Shown here: positions 42,375 to 50,316 of the stretch, piece after piece | How positions within the stretch are numbered: position 1 is the stretch's first letter | Layout of the letters: each line of letters starts with the position of its first letter | Assembly: GCF_021729885.1 (NCBI RefSeq) | Contig: NZ_CP063401.1 | Coordinates: forward strand, 2,968,501-3,032,500 | Direction: 5' to 3' | Source of the DNA: Devosia sp. SL43 | GTDB lineage: Bacteria > Pseudomonadota > Alphaproteobacteria > Rhizobiales > Devosiaceae | DNA: 64,000 nucleotides | Notes under the pieces: model-generated | Databases searched by the model: none | Told to the model about the DNA's origin: nothing | The model's input: the letters and a program-made list of their open reading frames with translations, nothing else | Made by a program: the position numbers and the translations under genes

Positions 42375-42662
42375 GGTGGTATTCCCCTCGGCCCGCCGTT
42401 TGCGTGGCGGTGACGCTTGTCGTGAACGCGACATCACCAGATTGTACAGTCCAGTTCAAGCGTTCGGAACAATGAGGGGTGTATGTCAAATCATGACTAC
42501 ATCTATCACATTTCGTGCTGAGACGAAAGTCGAGCAGTCTTTTTCCAGAAATCTTCATTCTCTGGTTGTGGCAGCACTGGCAATCAGCCCCGAACGCGCC
42601 TATCTTGCGCTCATGCATCGCCAAGTGCCGATGCAGCTACGTCGTCAACCCGCAGGAAAGGA

Positions 42663-42776
42663 ATGAAGATGACATCATCGAATACCTTCACCATCCATGC
42701 CGGTTCCACGCTCGTACGCACCCACCTGCAAGGCGTAAAACGCTGGCAAGGGACCTGTCGCTCGAAACGAATGTGA
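42663..42776 (+). CDS. possible 37-residue small ORF
   Basis: MKMTSSNTFTIHAGSTLVRT and a basic end (GVKRWQGTCRSKRM). ATG 42663 has AGGAAAGG directly ahead, a strong ribosome site for a short frame. It lies in the 455-base stretch between the orphan LacI gene and 42890 where nothing else is evident. Its stop overlaps a TGTGA-N6-TCACA palindrome. It may be a leader or a chance frame. Confidence 0.35.
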   Translation: MKMTSSNTFTIHAGSTLVRTHLQGVKRWQGTCRSKRM

Positions 42777-42787
42777 TCCGCGTCACA
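42772..42787. promoter_or_regulatory. Crp/Fnr-superfamily-type palindrome
   Basis: TGTGATCCGCGTCACA, a perfect match to the TGTGA-N6-TCACA core recognised by E. coli CRP. It lies 102 bases upstream of the gene at 42890. Whether a Crp-like protein of this organism uses this sequence is unknown. Confidence 0.5.
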
Positions 42788-42889
42788 CCTTCGTCTCACA
42801 ATTCCGATAGACCCCCAGCGTTGCCGGCCAGGATGGTGCACCAGCCCATCTGATGTGGCCGTAGCAATGCGCAAGTGGAGCATCCACCC

Positions 42890-43111
42890 ATGCAGGAAAA
42901 CAGTCTCGACCGGGCCAAGGCCCACAAGCCAATCGTCATAGAAGTCGGCGGAGAACCGCTGGGCGTCGTGGTGCCGCACGAAGCCGGCTATCGGTTTCTC
43001 GCCGTGAAGCTGCCAGCCTTCGCCATCGACGGGCAGCAGTTCGCGACGGTCGAGAAGGCGCATTTCGCCGTGTCCCAGGCTGTGCGCAAGGGCCGGGCCG
43101 ACGCGGCCTGA
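42890..43111 (+). CDS. small hypothetical protein
   Basis: 73 residues from ATG 42890 (MQENSLDRAKAHKPIVIEVG). A compact alpha/beta composition: VIEVGGEPLGVVVPHEAGYR, FLAVKLPAFAIDGQQF, and a helical basic tail. No membrane segment or signal. Convergent with the small membrane protein gene at 43124 (12-base gap). Not recognised. Confidence 0.65.
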   Translation: MQENSLDRAKAHKPIVIEVGGEPLGVVVPHEAGYRFLAVKLPAFAIDGQQFATVEKAHFAVSQAVRKGRADAA

Positions 43112-43123
43112 GCCCGAGCGCGC

Positions 43124-43309
43124 CTATGCCAGATTGGCCGCATTCTGGACCCAGGTCACCAGGCCGTTCATAAGGGGCGGATTCTGCCACAGCACGAATC
43201 CGCCAATCACCAGTGCTGCCAGAAACAGCATGCCGATGACCTTCTTGAGCACCGAGAAAACCAGCCAGACCAAGACGATGGCGCCGACGCCAAGTCCGAT
43301 GAGCGTCAA
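43124..43309 (-). CDS. small membrane protein, hypothetical
   Basis: 61 residues, two hydrophobic segments (about 3-22 and 27-43), ending NPPLMNGLVTWVQNAANLA. It is the last of three small genes on this strand. Codon use is like its neighbours. Unknown function; similar short proteins occur in many Hyphomicrobiales. Confidence 0.6.
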   Translation of the reverse strand: MTLIGLGVGAIVLVWLVFSVLKKVIGMLFLAALVIGGFVLWQNPPLMNGLVTWVQNAANLA

Positions 43310-43338
43310 TGTGTCGTCAGGAATTTGCCTGTCCTCGT

Positions 43339-43533
43339 TCAGTCGTCATTGGTAGCGTTGAGTTCGTCCGGGTGCTTGCCCTCATGGGCGGGCACTGGCG
43401 GCTCAAGGGCTGTGTCGATCGCGTCGGCCAAGGCGTCGATGTCGACGTCAGTCGGGCTGCTCTGAGCCTGTCGAGCGAGTTCGGCGGTGATTGCCGCAGC
43501 AATCGTGTCGCGACGTCCGCCGCCATCAGCCAT
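43339..43533 (-). CDS. small hypothetical protein
   Basis: 64 residues from ATG 43533 (MADGGGRRDTIAAAITAELA), soluble and acidic at its end (HEGKHPDELNATNDD). It overlaps the preceding small gene by 8 bases, which supports both as real. Longer in-frame starts (43560 and 43623) run through the upstream gene. No family recognised. Confidence 0.55.
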   Translation of the reverse strand: MADGGGRRDTIAAAITAELARQAQSSPTDVDIDALADAIDTALEPPVPAHEGKHPDELNATNDD

Positions 43534-43675
43534 TGCCATCGATCGACACTCCGTTGCCATCGACCCGGACTTCGATGCCGGGTTGCGCCTGTTGCTGCTG
43601 ATAGCTGTAGATGCCGAAGCCAACGATGGCGATCAGCAGGACGGCGATGACGGCGTAAAGACCGTTGCGGCTCAT
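43526..43675 (-). CDS. small single-pass membrane protein
   Basis: 49 residues from ATG 43675, with AGGAAT ahead. One N-terminal membrane helix (MSRNGLYAVIAVLLIAIVGF), then a polar tail with QQQQAQPG and a DGNGVSIDGNG end. The form suggests a membrane-anchored peptide facing the periplasm. It overlaps the next gene and probably starts a three-gene small-protein operon (43675 to 43124). Confidence 0.6.
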   Translation of the reverse strand: MSRNGLYAVIAVLLIAIVGFGIYSYQQQQAQPGIEVRVDGNGVSIDGNG

Positions 43676-43738
43676 GAGAATTCCTGACGCTTGTTCCGTC
43701 AGCACAACGCGCCGGAGGCCGACTGGTTCAACCATGCG

Positions 43739-44305
43739 TCATTCTTGCGCGGCGATGCTGCGTAGGGCCATGACAAAGGCGGTCACACCGATGGCCAGCA
43801 TGCCCGAATTGTCGATCACGATCGGATCGACGCCCGATGGCACCGGCGCGCTTTCACGGGCCAGCCGCGCCGTAATCTGGTCGCCGCTCTCGCGCCCCCG
43901 TTTGGTCAGCCGTTCGGCCCGGCAGGAGATTTCGGCGGTGATCAGCACGACGGCGCAGGCCGGATATTTTGCGATCGCCTGAGCCACGACATGGCGCGAC
44001 ACGTTGGCGACCACAACCTTGCCCAGGGTCAGGTCAGTATCGACGCTGAGCGGCAGGGCGTAGCGCAGGTTGTGGGCATCCCAACAGAGAGCGAAACGCC
44101 CGGCCGCCTCCATGTCGTGGAATGTTTCGGCATCCATGCTGTCATGGTCCTCAACCTCCACCTCGGCCTTGCGGGTGACGACGCGACGCACAAAGACGAA
44201 GCGTTTGTCGTTGTCGAGCGCATGTCGCGCGCCCGAGATCAGCGTGTCCTTGCCGACCCCCGAGGGGCCAACGACCAGGACAAGTGAACCGAGCGGTCGC
44301 GTCAT
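43739..44305 (-). CDS. phnN: ribose 1,5-bisphosphate phosphokinase PhnN
   Basis: 188 residues. Guanylate-kinase-like fold: Walker A LVVGPSGVGKDTLISGAR, then FVFVRRVVTRKAEVEVEDHD, a conserved PhnN segment, and FALCWDAHNLRYALP. It makes PRPP from ribose 1,5-bisphosphate, the last step of the C-P lyase route. It starts 3 bases after the phnM stop. Confidence 0.93.
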   Translation of the reverse strand: MTRPLGSLVLVVGPSGVGKDTLISGARHALDNDKRFVFVRRVVTRKAEVEVEDHDSMDAETFHDMEAAGRFALCWDAHNLRYALPLSVDTDLTLGKVVVANVSRHVVAQAIAKYPACAVVLITAEISCRAERLTKRGRESGDQITARLARESAPVPSGVDPIVIDNSGMLAIGVTAFVMALRSIAAQE

Positions 44306-44308
44306 GTA

Positions 44309-45439
44309 TCAGCTTACCCTTATGCCCTGTCGCCAGACGCCACGAACCACGGGCAGCCCGTCGATCAGCCTAATCCGCACCAGATCGGCGCGCTTGCCAA
44401 TGGCGATTTCGCCGCGATCGTCCAGCCCGGCCGATCGTGCCGGGTTCCGCGTGACCGTCGCCAGCGCCGCAGGCAGACCCATGCCCTCCACCCGCTGCGG
44501 CAGCACGAAGGCGGCCTGCAGCAAGGCAAACGGCACATAGTCCGAACTCAGAATGTCCAATAAACCCGCCCGCACCAGATCGGTCGCCGAGATATTGCCT
44601 GAATGCGACTTGCCGCGCACCACATTTGGCGCGCCCATCAGGATTGCAAGCCCTGCATCATGCGCGGCGGCCGCGGCTTCGAGCGTGGTGGGAAATTCGG
44701 CGATGGCAACGCCGTCGCGGGCCGCTTCCTCGATATGGGCGATGGTGGCGTCGTCGTGGCTGGCGAGCGACAGCCCGAGCTCGCGGGCGCGGGCCACGAT
44801 GTGGGCGCGGTGTGGCGCCGAGTAGCGGGCGTGATCGGCGAGGCGCGCCTCGATGTAGCGATCGAGTTCCTCCGGCGTCCGTCGCACGCCGTAAAAGCGC
44901 TTGTAGTCGTCCAGTGAGCGGAACTGCCTCTGGCCGGGCGTGTGGTCCATCATCGAGGCGAGGCGCACCTCGGCATGAGTAGCGTGGGCTTCGAACTGTT
45001 CCACCACGTCGTGGCTGGGCAATTCGCAGCGCAGATGGATCAGGTGGTCGGACCGCAGCCAGCCATCGGCCCGAGCGCGGGCGATCGCGCTGGTGAGGGC
45101 GGCGACATGCTTGCCCATTTCGGGCATTTCGCTGTCGGAACCGACGCGAACCGCGTCGAACACCGTGGTCACGCCGGAGCCAGCGATCTGCACATCATGG
45201 GCGTGCAGCGACGCCATCGCGTCCCAGAACACACCCGGTCGCGGCCGGTAATGCGTTTCCAGATGATCGGTATGCAGCTCGACCAGGCCGGGAATCAGGT
45301 AGTCGCCATCAAGGTCGTCGCCCGACTGCGCCGAGCCGGCGGCAAAGGCGCTGATCACCCCGTCGCGGGTCGACAGGCTGCCCTCGATGACCTCGTCGCC
45401 GAGGACGATGCGGGCATTGCGGAAGACGACGTCGCTCAT
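44309..45439 (-). CDS. phnM: alpha-D-ribose 1-methylphosphonate 5-triphosphate diphosphatase PhnM
   Basis: 376 residues, amidohydrolase superfamily. Removes pyrophosphate from the ribose-methylphosphonate intermediate of the C-P lyase pathway. Metal-site features: LVELHTDHLETHYRPRPGVF, SLASHDDATIAHIEEA, and GNISATDLVRAGLLDILSSD with the late Asp. Overlaps the DUF1045 stop by ATGA at 45436. Length matches E. coli PhnM. Confidence 0.95.
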   Translation of the reverse strand: MSDVVFRNARIVLGDEVIEGSLSTRDGVISAFAAGSAQSGDDLDGDYLIPGLVELHTDHLETHYRPRPGVFWDAMASLHAHDVQIAGSGVTTVFDAVRVGSDSEMPEMGKHVAALTSAIARARADGWLRSDHLIHLRCELPSHDVVEQFEAHATHAEVRLASMMDHTPGQRQFRSLDDYKRFYGVRRTPEELDRYIEARLADHARYSAPHRAHIVARARELGLSLASHDDATIAHIEEAARDGVAIAEFPTTLEAAAAAHDAGLAILMGAPNVVRGKSHSGNISATDLVRAGLLDILSSDYVPFALLQAAFVLPQRVEGMGLPAALATVTRNPARSAGLDDRGEIAIGKRADLVRIRLIDGLPVVRGVWRQGIRVS

Positions 45440-46128
45440 GCCGCGCTGCCCAGCTTGAAATCGCCAACGCGGACGAACGGTTTGCCGGCCTCGGGTTCGC
45501 GGAACAGCGCGAGCCGATCGAGCAGGATTGGCTCGTCGAGCACCGGGGTAAACCAGGTCGTCGCTGCCTGCGCGATATCGGCGGCATCGGCTTCGCTCAG
45601 CCGGTCGCTCAACGTCATGTGGAAGCGGAATTCCTCGAACACATAGGGATAGCCGTAAGCGTCGAGCAGCTCGATCTGGCGTTCGGAAAGGCCACGGCTG
45701 GCCCGTGCAGCGCGGTCCTTGACCGACATGGAGGCGCGGAAGTCGTCAAAGGCTTCCACCACATGGGCGGCAAAATCCTGCAGCGCCTCGTTGTCGGCCA
45801 CCAGCAGCGCCAGGAAGCCATCGAGCGAGGCCAGGCGCGGCTTGCCCAGGTCGACCGGCTGGTGCCGGCGGGCAAAGTCGGTGAGCGCGGCGCGCAGGTC
45901 GGCCTCCCTGGCACCATCGGCCAGGGCCATCGGCGCCTTCAGGGTCGCGTGGAAGCCGTAGCGATTGGCCGACTGGGTCAGGTTGAGCAGCCGGGCACGG
46001 TCAATGCCGGCGACCGGGCCATCGAAAAGATCGCCATCGGCAGCGTCGCGGCCGAGCCAGGTCGCCGCCCGCTCCCACAGATTGCTGGTTGCGGATGGGG
46101 CGTAGTAGATCGCGAATCGTTCTGTCAT
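45436..46128 (-). CDS. DUF1045 phosphonate-associated 2H phosphoesterase-like protein
   Basis: 230 residues. Two HxT motifs, FHATLKAPM (His60) and FHMTLSDRL (His170), define the 2H phosphoesterase fold, used by cyclic phosphodiesterases. DUF1045 proteins are usually found with phn genes, and a role on a cyclic ribose phosphate intermediate, replacing PhnP, is a fair inference. First gene of a three-gene operon with phnM and phnN; ribosome site TAAGGAG. No phnGHIJKL are in the window. Confidence 0.9.
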   Translation of the reverse strand: MTERFAIYYAPSATSNLWERAATWLGRDAADGDLFDGPVAGIDRARLLNLTQSANRYGFHATLKAPMALADGAREADLRAALTDFARRHQPVDLGKPRLASLDGFLALLVADNEALQDFAAHVVEAFDDFRASMSVKDRAARASRGLSERQIELLDAYGYPYVFEEFRFHMTLSDRLSEADAADIAQAATTWFTPVLDEPILLDRLALFREPEAGKPFVRVGDFKLGSAA

Positions 46129-46240
46129 CGGAACTCCTTACCCTGCCGCTAGCCAGACTCTGTGTCGGGCGTTTGACAGTAGCTATGCTGAGCAAGCTGG
46201 CTATCCTTGCCCGCATCGAATCGCAAGCCGAGAGGCATGA

Positions 46241-47494
46241 ATGGACCGCGTTCTGCTCGAGCAGTTGTTCCGAACGGCCGTTGCGCAGGCGCAACCGTCG
46301 CTGGGGGTTCGTCTCAACCTGCCCGCGCGACCGGTGGGAAAGACAATCGTCATCGGCGCCGGCAAGGCCTCGGCGCAGATGGCCAAGGCGTTCGAAGACG
46401 CTTGGGACGGCCCGCTAAGTGGGCTGGTGGTGACGCGCTATGGTTATGCCGAGGCGTGTAGCCGCATCGAAATCGTCGAGGCGGCCCATCCGGTGCCCGA
46501 TGAGGCCGGCTTCCTCGCGGCGCGCCGGATCATGGAGACCGTCTCGGGGCTGGGGCCCAATGACCTGGTGGTCGCGCTGATCTCGGGCGGCGGTTCGTCG
46601 CTGCTGCCAGCGCCGGCACCGGGCCTGACGCTGGACGACGAACAGGCCATCAACCGCTCGCTGCTGGCCTCCGGCGCGCCGATTTCGGTGATGAACCTCA
46701 TCCGCAACCAGTTCTCCATCATCAAGGGCGGGCGTCTGGCCGCGCGCTGCGCCCCGGCCCGCGTGGCGACGCTGGTCGTGTCGGATGTGCCGGGCGACGA
46801 TTCGGCCGTGGTGGCCTCGGGACCAACCATCCCGCTGGCCGGAAGCCGCGAGCTGGCGCGCAAGTATGCCACGCTCTACCGCATCGGCCTGCCGCCGCAT
46901 GCGCAGGCCTTGTTGGCCGGCGACGACAACCTGGCACCGGCACCGGGCGACCCGGCTTTCGCACGGAACACCGTGCGGACCATCGCCTCGGCCGCGCTGT
47001 CGCTGGAAGCGGCAGCCCAGCAGGCACGGGGTCAGGGCGTGACGGCGGCAATCCTGTCCGATTCCATCGAAGGCGAGGCGCGCGACGTGGCGCAGGTGCA
47101 TGCCGCCATGGCCCGCGAGATCGCCCTGCGCAACCGGCCCTTTGCCAAGCCTGCTCTGCTGCTGTCGGGCGGCGAGACCACAGTGACAATACGGGGCAAG
47201 GGCCGGGGCGGACGCAATGGCGAGTTCCTCCTGGCACTGGCCATTGCCATTGACGGTGTGGAGGGCATCACCGCAGTGGCGGCCGATACCGATGGCATCG
47301 ATGGCTCGGAAGACAATGCCGGCGCCTTTGCCGACGGCACCACGGCAACACGGCTGCGCAAGGCGGGGATCGATCCCTTGGCGGCTCTGGCGAACAATGA
47401 CGCCTATTCGGCTTTCGAGGCGATCGGGGACTTGCTGGTGACGGGTCCGACCGGGACGAACGTCAATGATTTCCGGGCGATTTTGGTGAGGTAG
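46241..47494 (+). CDS. glycerate 2-kinase (MOFRL family)
   Basis: 417 residues. Converts D-glycerate to 2-phosphoglycerate with ATP. The N-terminal DUF4147 domain has VIGAGKASAQMAKAFED, ALISGGGSSLLPAPAPGLTL, and LVVSDVPGDDSAVVASGPT; the C-terminal MOFRL domain has GGETTVTIRGKGRGGRNGEF and DTDGIDGSEDNAGAFADGTT. Divergent from the phn operon over 112 bases. Likely in glyoxylate, serine or tartrate catabolism. Confidence 0.94.
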   Translation: MDRVLLEQLFRTAVAQAQPSLGVRLNLPARPVGKTIVIGAGKASAQMAKAFEDAWDGPLSGLVVTRYGYAEACSRIEIVEAAHPVPDEAGFLAARRIMETVSGLGPNDLVVALISGGGSSLLPAPAPGLTLDDEQAINRSLLASGAPISVMNLIRNQFSIIKGGRLAARCAPARVATLVVSDVPGDDSAVVASGPTIPLAGSRELARKYATLYRIGLPPHAQALLAGDDNLAPAPGDPAFARNTVRTIASAALSLEAAAQQARGQGVTAAILSDSIEGEARDVAQVHAAMAREIALRNRPFAKPALLLSGGETTVTIRGKGRGGRNGEFLLALAIAIDGVEGITAVAADTDGIDGSEDNAGAFADGTTATRLRKAGIDPLAALANNDAYSAFEAIGDLLVTGPTGTNVNDFRAILVR

Positions 47495-47511
47495 CGGGCC
47501 ATTGGGGGCGT

Positions 47512-47643
47512 GGCACCCCCACCCTCATTCCCTCCCCACAAGGGGGAGGGAAGCCCGCGCGGTGGTCGTTGACGGAATGTGCCCGCCGATGGTCCAGTCG
47601 TCTCCCTCCCCCCTGGTGGGGAGGGATCAAGGGTGGGGGTGGC
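47512..47643. repeat. inverted-repeat element, family A, copy 5
   Basis: 132 bases between two same-strand genes. Ends GGCACCCCCACCCTCATTCC and GGGATCAAGGGTGGGGGTGG, with inner CCCTCCCCACAAGGGGGAGG and CTCCCTCCCCCCTGGTGGGG. Starts 17 bases after the glycerate kinase stop. Confidence 0.8.
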
Positions 47644-47748
47644 CGCGCGCATCCCTGCTTGTGTGGTCTAAAATAATCATACAAATCCCCTTGGCAGACA
47701 GGGGGTGGCTCTGTTCTATACGCCCGACTTTTTGGGAGAGAATGGGCC

Positions 47749-48687
47749 ATGGCCAAGCGCAAGATCGCCATTATCGGCGTGGGCAAGATCGCGGTGGATC
47801 AGCATCTGCCGGTTATCGACGCGTCCAGCGATTTCGAGCTGGCAGCGACGGTGTCGACGCGCGGTGTCGGGCACAATGGCAAGCCGGTGTTCAAGACGCC
47901 GGGCGCGCTTTATGCCGCCATGCCTGACGTCTCGCTGGTCTCGATCTGCACCCCGCCAGGCATCCGCCATCAATATGTCCGCGAGGCGCTCGACGCCGGC
48001 AAGGATGTGATGCTGGAAAAGCCACCCACCACCACGATATCAGAATTGGACGACCTAGTGGCGCACGGCAAGAAGACAGGGCGGGTACTCTACCAGACCT
48101 GGCACAGTCAGTTTAATCCGGCCGTCGATCGCACCAAGGACATCCTGGCAGCGGAAGGCGTCGCTTCGGCGCGCATCGATTGGCGCGAAAGCGTGCGCAA
48201 GTGGCATCCGGGCCAGGACTGGGTGTGGGAAGTCGGCGGCTTCGGCGTCTGCGATCCCGGCATCAATGCCCTGTCGATCTTCACCAAGGTCATGCCATTC
48301 CCCGTCTTCGTTGAGGCGAGCAAGCTGACTTTCCCGGCCAACCGACAGACGCCGGTGGATGTCGAAATCACCTTCAAGTCGGGCGAGGCGCACAAGCCGA
48401 AACTATCGGCAGGCTTCAATTGGCTCGAAGAGTCCGGCGAAATCTGGACCATCCGCTTCGAGACCGGCAAGGGCAATGTGATCCTGCTCGAAGGCGGCGG
48501 TCGCAGTCTGACGGTCAATGGCGAGCTGGTGATCAAGCACGGCGATGGCGAATATGCCGCGATGTATGAGCGGTTTGCGCGTTTGCTGGATCGGCACGAG
48601 AGCGACGTCGATGCCGCGCCGCTGCGGTTGATGAGCGACGTGTTCCTGATGGGTGCGCGGGTGAATGGGCCGGATTTTGAGTGGTAG
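47749..48687 (+). CDS. D-galactose/L-arabinose 1-dehydrogenase-like Gfo/Idh oxidoreductase
   Basis: 312 residues. Rossmann start KIAIIGVGKIAVDQHLPVID, catalytic VMLEKPPTTTISEL, then RVLYQTWHSQFNPAVDRTKD and WRESVRKWHPGQDWVWEVGG. These blocks match rhizobial and Azospirillum galactose/arabinose 1-dehydrogenases, which oxidise the aldose to the lactone with NAD(P). The exact sugar is inferred. No lactonase or dehydratase is adjacent. Ribosome site GGGAGAG. Confidence 0.85.
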   Translation: MAKRKIAIIGVGKIAVDQHLPVIDASSDFELAATVSTRGVGHNGKPVFKTPGALYAAMPDVSLVSICTPPGIRHQYVREALDAGKDVMLEKPPTTTISELDDLVAHGKKTGRVLYQTWHSQFNPAVDRTKDILAAEGVASARIDWRESVRKWHPGQDWVWEVGGFGVCDPGINALSIFTKVMPFPVFVEASKLTFPANRQTPVDVEITFKSGEAHKPKLSAGFNWLEESGEIWTIRFETGKGNVILLEGGGRSLTVNGELVIKHGDGEYAAMYERFARLLDRHESDVDAAPLRLMSDVFLMGARVNGPDFEW

Positions 48688-48710
48688 GCGGTGAAGGCGA
48701 GTTTTAGCGG

Positions 48711-48827
48711 ATACCCCCACCTCGCCTCCCCCTGATAGGGGGAGGAATCCGCCCTGGGGCTTAGGCAACATCAAGCCCTATACTCGATCAGTCCCTCCCC
48801 CTTTTCAGGGGAGGCTAGGTGGGGGTG
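48711..48827. repeat. inverted-repeat element, family A, copy 6
   Basis: 117 bases between convergent genes (galactose dehydrogenase-like and aldo/keto reductase). Ends ATACCCCCACCTCGCCTCCC and GGGAGGCTAGGTGGGGGTG. Closest to copy 4, and in the same convergent setting. Confidence 0.83.
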
Positions 48828-48831
48828 TTTC

Positions 48832-49770
48832 TTACTTCCCCGCGTCCGTCAGCACCTGCAAGTCATCGTCCGACAGCTTGAGCCGCACACCCCGGGCCAG
48901 GCTTTTCACCTGATCCACCGATGTCGCCGAGGCGATTGGTGCCGTGACGCCGGGTTGCGCCACCAGCCAGGCCAGCGACACTTCGGCCGGTGTTGCATCA
49001 TTGGCCGCAGCGACCGTGTCGAGCGCCGCCAGAATGCGCTCGCCCTTGGCGTCGAGATATTTCTCGACTCCGCCGCCGCGCGGCGACTTGCCGAAATCTG
49101 CCTTGGAGCGGTACTTGCCGGTCAGGAAGCCTGCCGCGAGGCTGAAATAGACGATGGTGCCGATCTCATCCTCGATCGCCACGTCGCGCAAAGCATCGAA
49201 TTCGGCGCGATCATAGAGGTTGTAGCGCGGCTGCAGCACCTCGTAGCGCGGCAGCGACTTGATCACCGCCGTCTCGTTGGCCTCCTTGACCATCTGCGCA
49301 GTGTAGTTCGACGCACCGATGACGCGCACCTTGCCCGAGCGCACCAGCGGATCGTAGGCGCCCAGGGTTTCCTCGTGGCTGGTTTCGGCATCGGGCCAGT
49401 GGCTGAAATAGAGGTCGATATAGTCGGTCTGGAGGCGCTCGAGCGAGGCCTCGATGCCGGCGCGGATGGCATCCGCGCTGAGGCCGCCCGGCGTCTTGGC
49501 CGAGTTGACCTTGGTGATGATATGCAGCGACTGGCGATTGCCACGCGCCTTCATCCACTTGCCGATGATGGTTTCGCTCATGCCAGGCGGGTTGCCCGGC
49601 ACCCAGTTGGGATAGCCCTCGGCCGTGTCGATAGCGGTGAAGCCGGCTTCGACATAGGCGTCGAGAATCTCGAAGCCTTTGGTCTCGTCGACCGTCCAGC
49701 CAAAGACGTTGCCGCCAAGCACCAGGGGTTCGATGACAAGTTCACTGCGTCCGAGCGGGCGGCGGTCCAT
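48832..49770 (-). CDS. aldo/keto reductase
   Basis: 312 residues, TIM barrel, NADPH-dependent carbonyl reductase. Catalytic tetrad segments: AIDTAEGYPNW (Asp, Tyr), HIITKVNSAK (Lys), DYIDLYFSHWPD (His). The C-terminal cofactor loop PIASATSVDQVKSL is of the AKR YajO/general stress type. ATG 49770 has GGAGAA upstream. Substrate unknown. Confidence 0.93.
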   Translation of the reverse strand: MDRRPLGRSELVIEPLVLGGNVFGWTVDETKGFEILDAYVEAGFTAIDTAEGYPNWVPGNPPGMSETIIGKWMKARGNRQSLHIITKVNSAKTPGGLSADAIRAGIEASLERLQTDYIDLYFSHWPDAETSHEETLGAYDPLVRSGKVRVIGASNYTAQMVKEANETAVIKSLPRYEVLQPRYNLYDRAEFDALRDVAIEDEIGTIVYFSLAAGFLTGKYRSKADFGKSPRGGGVEKYLDAKGERILAALDTVAAANDATPAEVSLAWLVAQPGVTAPIASATSVDQVKSLARGVRLKLSDDDLQVLTDAGK

Positions 49771-49797
49771 TGGGCTTCTCCATTGATGTTGCAGTGC

Positions 49798-50316
49798 CTA
49801 AACGCCGGGCGCGGCTTTCGGTTCGACCGGGTCGGGTATGCGCGGCGCGCAAAAGGCCAGCGCCCGGTTGATCGCATAGAGCGAACCATCGAGTGGAATG
49901 TGGTTGGCCGGCATGGCCGAGCCATCCGCAGGCTCCAGATAGGCCACTGCGCCGTTGAGCAGATTGGTCGTCACCCAGGAATAGTCGCCGACCAGCTTGG
50001 CACCATAAGGCTTGCTCGCCTCGGCACTGAACATGCGGGTTTCCTTGTCGACCGTGATGGCCCAGTCGCCGACATTGCCCTGCGGGCGGCTGGTATAGAT
50101 GTGGACGCCGATGTTGAAATCATCTTCGCAGCGGACGGCGAGGCAGGTGAAGCTGTCGCGCGTCGACTCGAGGGCGCAGCCCAGCGTGGCCCGGTCGCCC
50201 TCGCCTGGTAATGGCGAATAGTTCCAGCCGGTCTCCTGCGCCGCGGCGGGCGCCGCGAGTGCGAGCAGTGCGGCAATGAGCCGGGCTGTCAGCCCTTGGG
50301 TTCGATCAGATCCCAT
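49798..50316 (-). CDS. secreted hypothetical protein
   Basis: 172 residues. A signal peptide follows a short polar start (LTARLIAALLALAAPAAAQ). The mature part has at least four Cys (TLGCALE, FTCLAVRCEDD, AFCAPR) that may form disulfides, and an overall beta-rich composition. It overlaps the preceding VOC gene by 28 bases. Distantly like the invasion-associated IalB fold, but not enough to name. Confidence 0.7.
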   Translation of the reverse strand: MGSDRTQGLTARLIAALLALAAPAAAQETGWNYSPLPGEGDRATLGCALESTRDSFTCLAVRCEDDFNIGVHIYTSRPQGNVGDWAITVDKETRMFSAEASKPYGAKLVGDYSWVTTNLLNGAVAYLEPADGSAMPANHIPLDGSLYAINRALAFCAPRIPDPVEPKAAPGV

